Assembly: GCA_003486285.1 (NCBI GenBank)
Contig: DNGH01000135.1
Location: 1 to 8,412 of the forward strand
Direction: 5' to 3'
DNA: 8,412 nucleotides
Source: Actinomycetota bacterium
GTDB taxonomy: Bacteria; Actinomycetota; Acidimicrobiia; Spongiisociales; UBA11373
A model generated the notes under the pieces. That model saw only the letters and a program-made list of their open reading frames with translations. It was not told where the DNA came from and ran no database searches. Position numbers and translations under genes: made by a program. Shown here in pieces: positions 6,622-8,412 of the stretch (within the stretch, counting starts at the first letter, position 1; each line of letters opens with the position of its first letter).

Positions 6622-8286
6622 ATGCGAGGAGCTCGCGCGCGGTTGCGCAGGGCCATCAAGGCTGTGGTGCCCCGGAGGGTGAGAGTCCGGTACCGGCTGC
6701 GCGAGCACTCCACTCGCAGTCGAGTGAACGTGGCCGTTTTATTGAGGAGCGGTGACCACCGCCGATGGATCCGGGGAACACCGGACACTCTTCGTGTGGG
6801 CATGCTCGAGGCTGGTACCCCACCCGCGAGATACGATCGGCTGGTCACCGACTCGGGACGTCATGGGACGATCGTTCATGGCGATGACCGGGATGTGCCG
6901 CTGGCACTCGCCGCCCTGGGGCAAGGGGGCGCAGATCTGGCTGTCGTCGGCGCCGTGACCAGGCCCCGTTGGTGGAACCGACGCAATCCGAAGGTGGAGC
7001 CCGCTGCGATCGCTGTTACCCGCCCCGCACTGGAGGAAGTATGCGGGGCGCCGCCATGGCCCGACCTCGTCGGGCTGCATCTCCTGTTGAGGGATGCCGG
7101 CCGACGCGTCGCCATCGTGCCGACCTCGATGCGTACCACCGTTCGGGCGACGCGCGACGACCTGGTGGCTCGACACACGATCGTCGTGCTCGCTGCGATA
7201 CCGCTGCACGACGTAGGTGGCGGCTCACGCAGCGCTCAGCTGGCGCTGGAGCTGCTGCGGCAGGGTTTTCACGTGATATACGTGTCTCTGTTCTCCGCCG
7301 ACGAATCGATCGACATCGGACTGCGGTTCATCCATCCAGAACTGGAGCAGTACTCCGCGTCGGAGTTCGATGCCTTCAGCGTGACAAAGCGTTCTCGCCG
7401 CGGTGTCGTAATCCTCGAGGTGCCCGCAGGTCAGTTCTCTGGGCCAGTGGAAGTGCTTCGACGTGGCGGCTGGCGCCTGGTGTACGACATCGTGGACCTG
7501 TGGCAGGATCGCGTGCTGGGCGGTGATTGGTATCGGCGCGATGTCGAGAAGCAGTTCCTGACGTCTGCAGATCTAGTGACGGCGTCCGCGCCAGATCTCG
7601 TCGAGTTGGCGGCGGAGGCGGGAGTCGACGCAATCCTGTTGCCGAACGGAGTAAACGCCGAGGTGTTTCGACAAGAGGGGCTGCGGCGCCCAGGCGATCT
7701 TCCGGAGGCCGATCTCATACTGGGGTACCACGGTTCCCTGTACGGGGACTGGTTCGATTGGGGGAGTTTGAACGCGGTAGCACGCCGGTTCCCTTCGGCA
7801 GCCGTAGCGGTGATCGGTGACCCCCCGGATCGCCTCCCGCCGCGTGCCGCAAACATATCCCTGTTGGGTCTAAAGGCTCACTCGGAGCTCCCCGACTATC
7901 TAGCCCGATTCGACGTTGGGCTCATACCCTTCGTCGTCAACGCCACAACCCACGCTGTGAGCCCGCTGAAGGCGTACGAGTACCTCGCCGCCGGGGTTCC
8001 GGTGGCGGCGCCGCCGCTGCGATCGCTTCGAGGGCTGGCCGGTGTGTTCACCGCCGACGATCTGGTGTCGGCAGTGGAGCAGGCCCTCGAGGGGGGCCGT
8101 CCCGATCGGGAGCAGGCGCTACGGGAGCACTCGTGGGAGGCCCGGGTGGAGCTGCTCCTGGACGCAATCGGGCAGTCCACACCAGGAGGCGGGGTTCCGC
8201 CGCGGATCGTGACGCGACCGGCGGTGCACTACCGGGGGGACCAGCGCCGACTGACTGGTCACGAGACGAACGCGGCCCAGGCTTGA
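6622..8286 (+). CDS. Two-module protein: degenerate GT-A-like N-terminus fused to TuaH-like GT-B glycosyltransferase
   Basis: A 554-residue protein. Residues 1-30 are strongly basic. Residues about 35-180 look like a worn-down GT2 domain: IAVTRPALEEVCGAP (130-144) followed by a D-L-x(2)-LHLLLRDAG stretch and VAIVP (163-167) matches the usual VRR-GGF-EDxDL-RxxxAG-VxxVP order. The N-terminal VIPxxN, DDGS and DxD motifs are missing. From about 185 a full GT-B enzyme follows: DVGGGSRS loop (197-204), YDIVDLW (288-294), NGVN (342-345), GYHG (368-371) with WFD (377-379), and SPLKAYEYLAAG with Glu 453. This half is related to the enzymes encoded at 270 and 4046. The ATG is chosen for its position after AGGGTGG and because no earlier start is needed. 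The last 35 residues are low-complexity, and their DNA overlaps the convergent gene by 28 bases. The likely role is sugar transfer in the same glycan pathway, with the front half binding or regulatory. Confidence 0.85.
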   Translation: MRGARARLRRAIKAVVPRRVRVRYRLREHSTRSRVNVAVLLRSGDHRRWIRGTPDTLRVGMLEAGTPPARYDRLVTDSGRHGTIVHGDDRDVPLALAALGQGGADLAVVGAVTRPRWWNRRNPKVEPAAIAVTRPALEEVCGAPPWPDLVGLHLLLRDAGRRVAIVPTSMRTTVRATRDDLVARHTIVVLAAIPLHDVGGGSRSAQLALELLRQGFHVIYVSLFSADESIDIGLRFIHPELEQYSASEFDAFSVTKRSRRGVVILEVPAGQFSGPVEVLRRGGWRLVYDIVDLWQDRVLGGDWYRRDVEKQFLTSADLVTASAPDLVELAAEAGVDAILLPNGVNAEVFRQEGLRRPGDLPEADLILGYHGSLYGDWFDWGSLNAVARRFPSAAVAVIGDPPDRLPPRAANISLLGLKAHSELPDYLARFDVGLIPFVVNATTHAVSPLKAYEYLAAGVPVAAPPLRSLRGLAGVFTADDLVSAVEQALEGGRPDREQALREHSWEARVELLLDAIGQSTPGGGVPPRIVTRPAVHYRGDQRRLTGHETNAAQA

Positions 8287-8411
8287 GCGCCCCGCCGGTC
8301 CAGGGCCGCTAGCGACGCCCGTGCCCGCCGCACCGCCTCGTTCCGGTGGGCGATCAGTCGCTCGGCGGCGGCTGCGATTCGAGATGGATTGTCGAGCTCC
8401 GCAACCGACGT
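8259..8411 (-). CDS. C-terminal end of a - strand gene, probably another glycosyltransferase
   Basis: Reading leftward from 8411, a frame stays open for 50 codons to a TGA at 8261-8259. The product has ELDNPSRIAAAAERLIAHR followed by an Arg/Ala-rich helix and WAAFVS at the end. The DP-x-IAAAAERLI pattern, followed by a basic helix and a Trp-containing tail, is the usual C-terminus of GT-B glycosyltransferases, where it packs back onto the N-terminal domain. Codon third positions are mostly G or C. The gene continues past the window edge, so neither start nor catalytic motifs can be seen. Its end overlaps the tail of the + strand gene by 28 bases, tail to tail. Confidence 0.6.
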   Translation of the reverse strand, partial: TSVAELDNPSRIAAAAERLIAHRNEAVRRARASLAALDRRGAQAWAAFVS

Positions 8412-8412
8412 A

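Overview
The window is high in G+C by eye and uses GTG, TTG and ATG starts. Codons end mostly in G or C, and the candidate -10 boxes have the TANNNT form. This fits a high-GC actinobacterium (for example an Acidimicrobiia- or Streptomyces-like lineage, perhaps from a metagenome). That placement is inference; no rRNA or marker gene is present. No tRNA, IS element, integrase or CRISPR array was seen.

The content is almost entirely glycosyltransferases (GTs), as in a locus for a surface or extracellular polysaccharide. Left to right: (1) the last 26 codons of an unidentified + strand gene (1-81). (2) A heptanucleotide tandem-repeat array (81-209) whose two halves are mutually complementary and can fold into one long in-register hairpin. 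(3) A short promoter region. (4) A + strand run of three genes: a TuaH-like GT-B enzyme (270-1436), a large two-enzyme GT4-GT2 fusion (1436-3973) that overlaps it by one base, and a second TuaH-like GT-B enzyme (4046-5227) that is a clear paralogue of the first. (5) A convergent - strand GT4 gene (5293-6579). (6) A divergent + strand gene (6622-8286) with a degenerate GT-A-like front half fused to a TuaH-like GT-B domain. (7) The C-terminal 50 codons of a - strand gene (8259-8411) whose end overlaps the tail of its convergent neighbour.

The genes most likely act in sequence on a shared glycan, each adding one sugar at the cytoplasmic membrane face. Arg-rich amphipathic stretches before several GT modules suggest peripheral membrane attachment. 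No flippase, polymerase, chain-length regulator or nucleotide-sugar biosynthesis gene lies in the window, so the polymer cannot be named.

The points most worth a second look are the self-complementary heptamer array, the matching promoter-to-start architecture of the two paralogues, and two GT-A-like segments that appear to have lost their catalytic DxD and are fused to intact GT modules.
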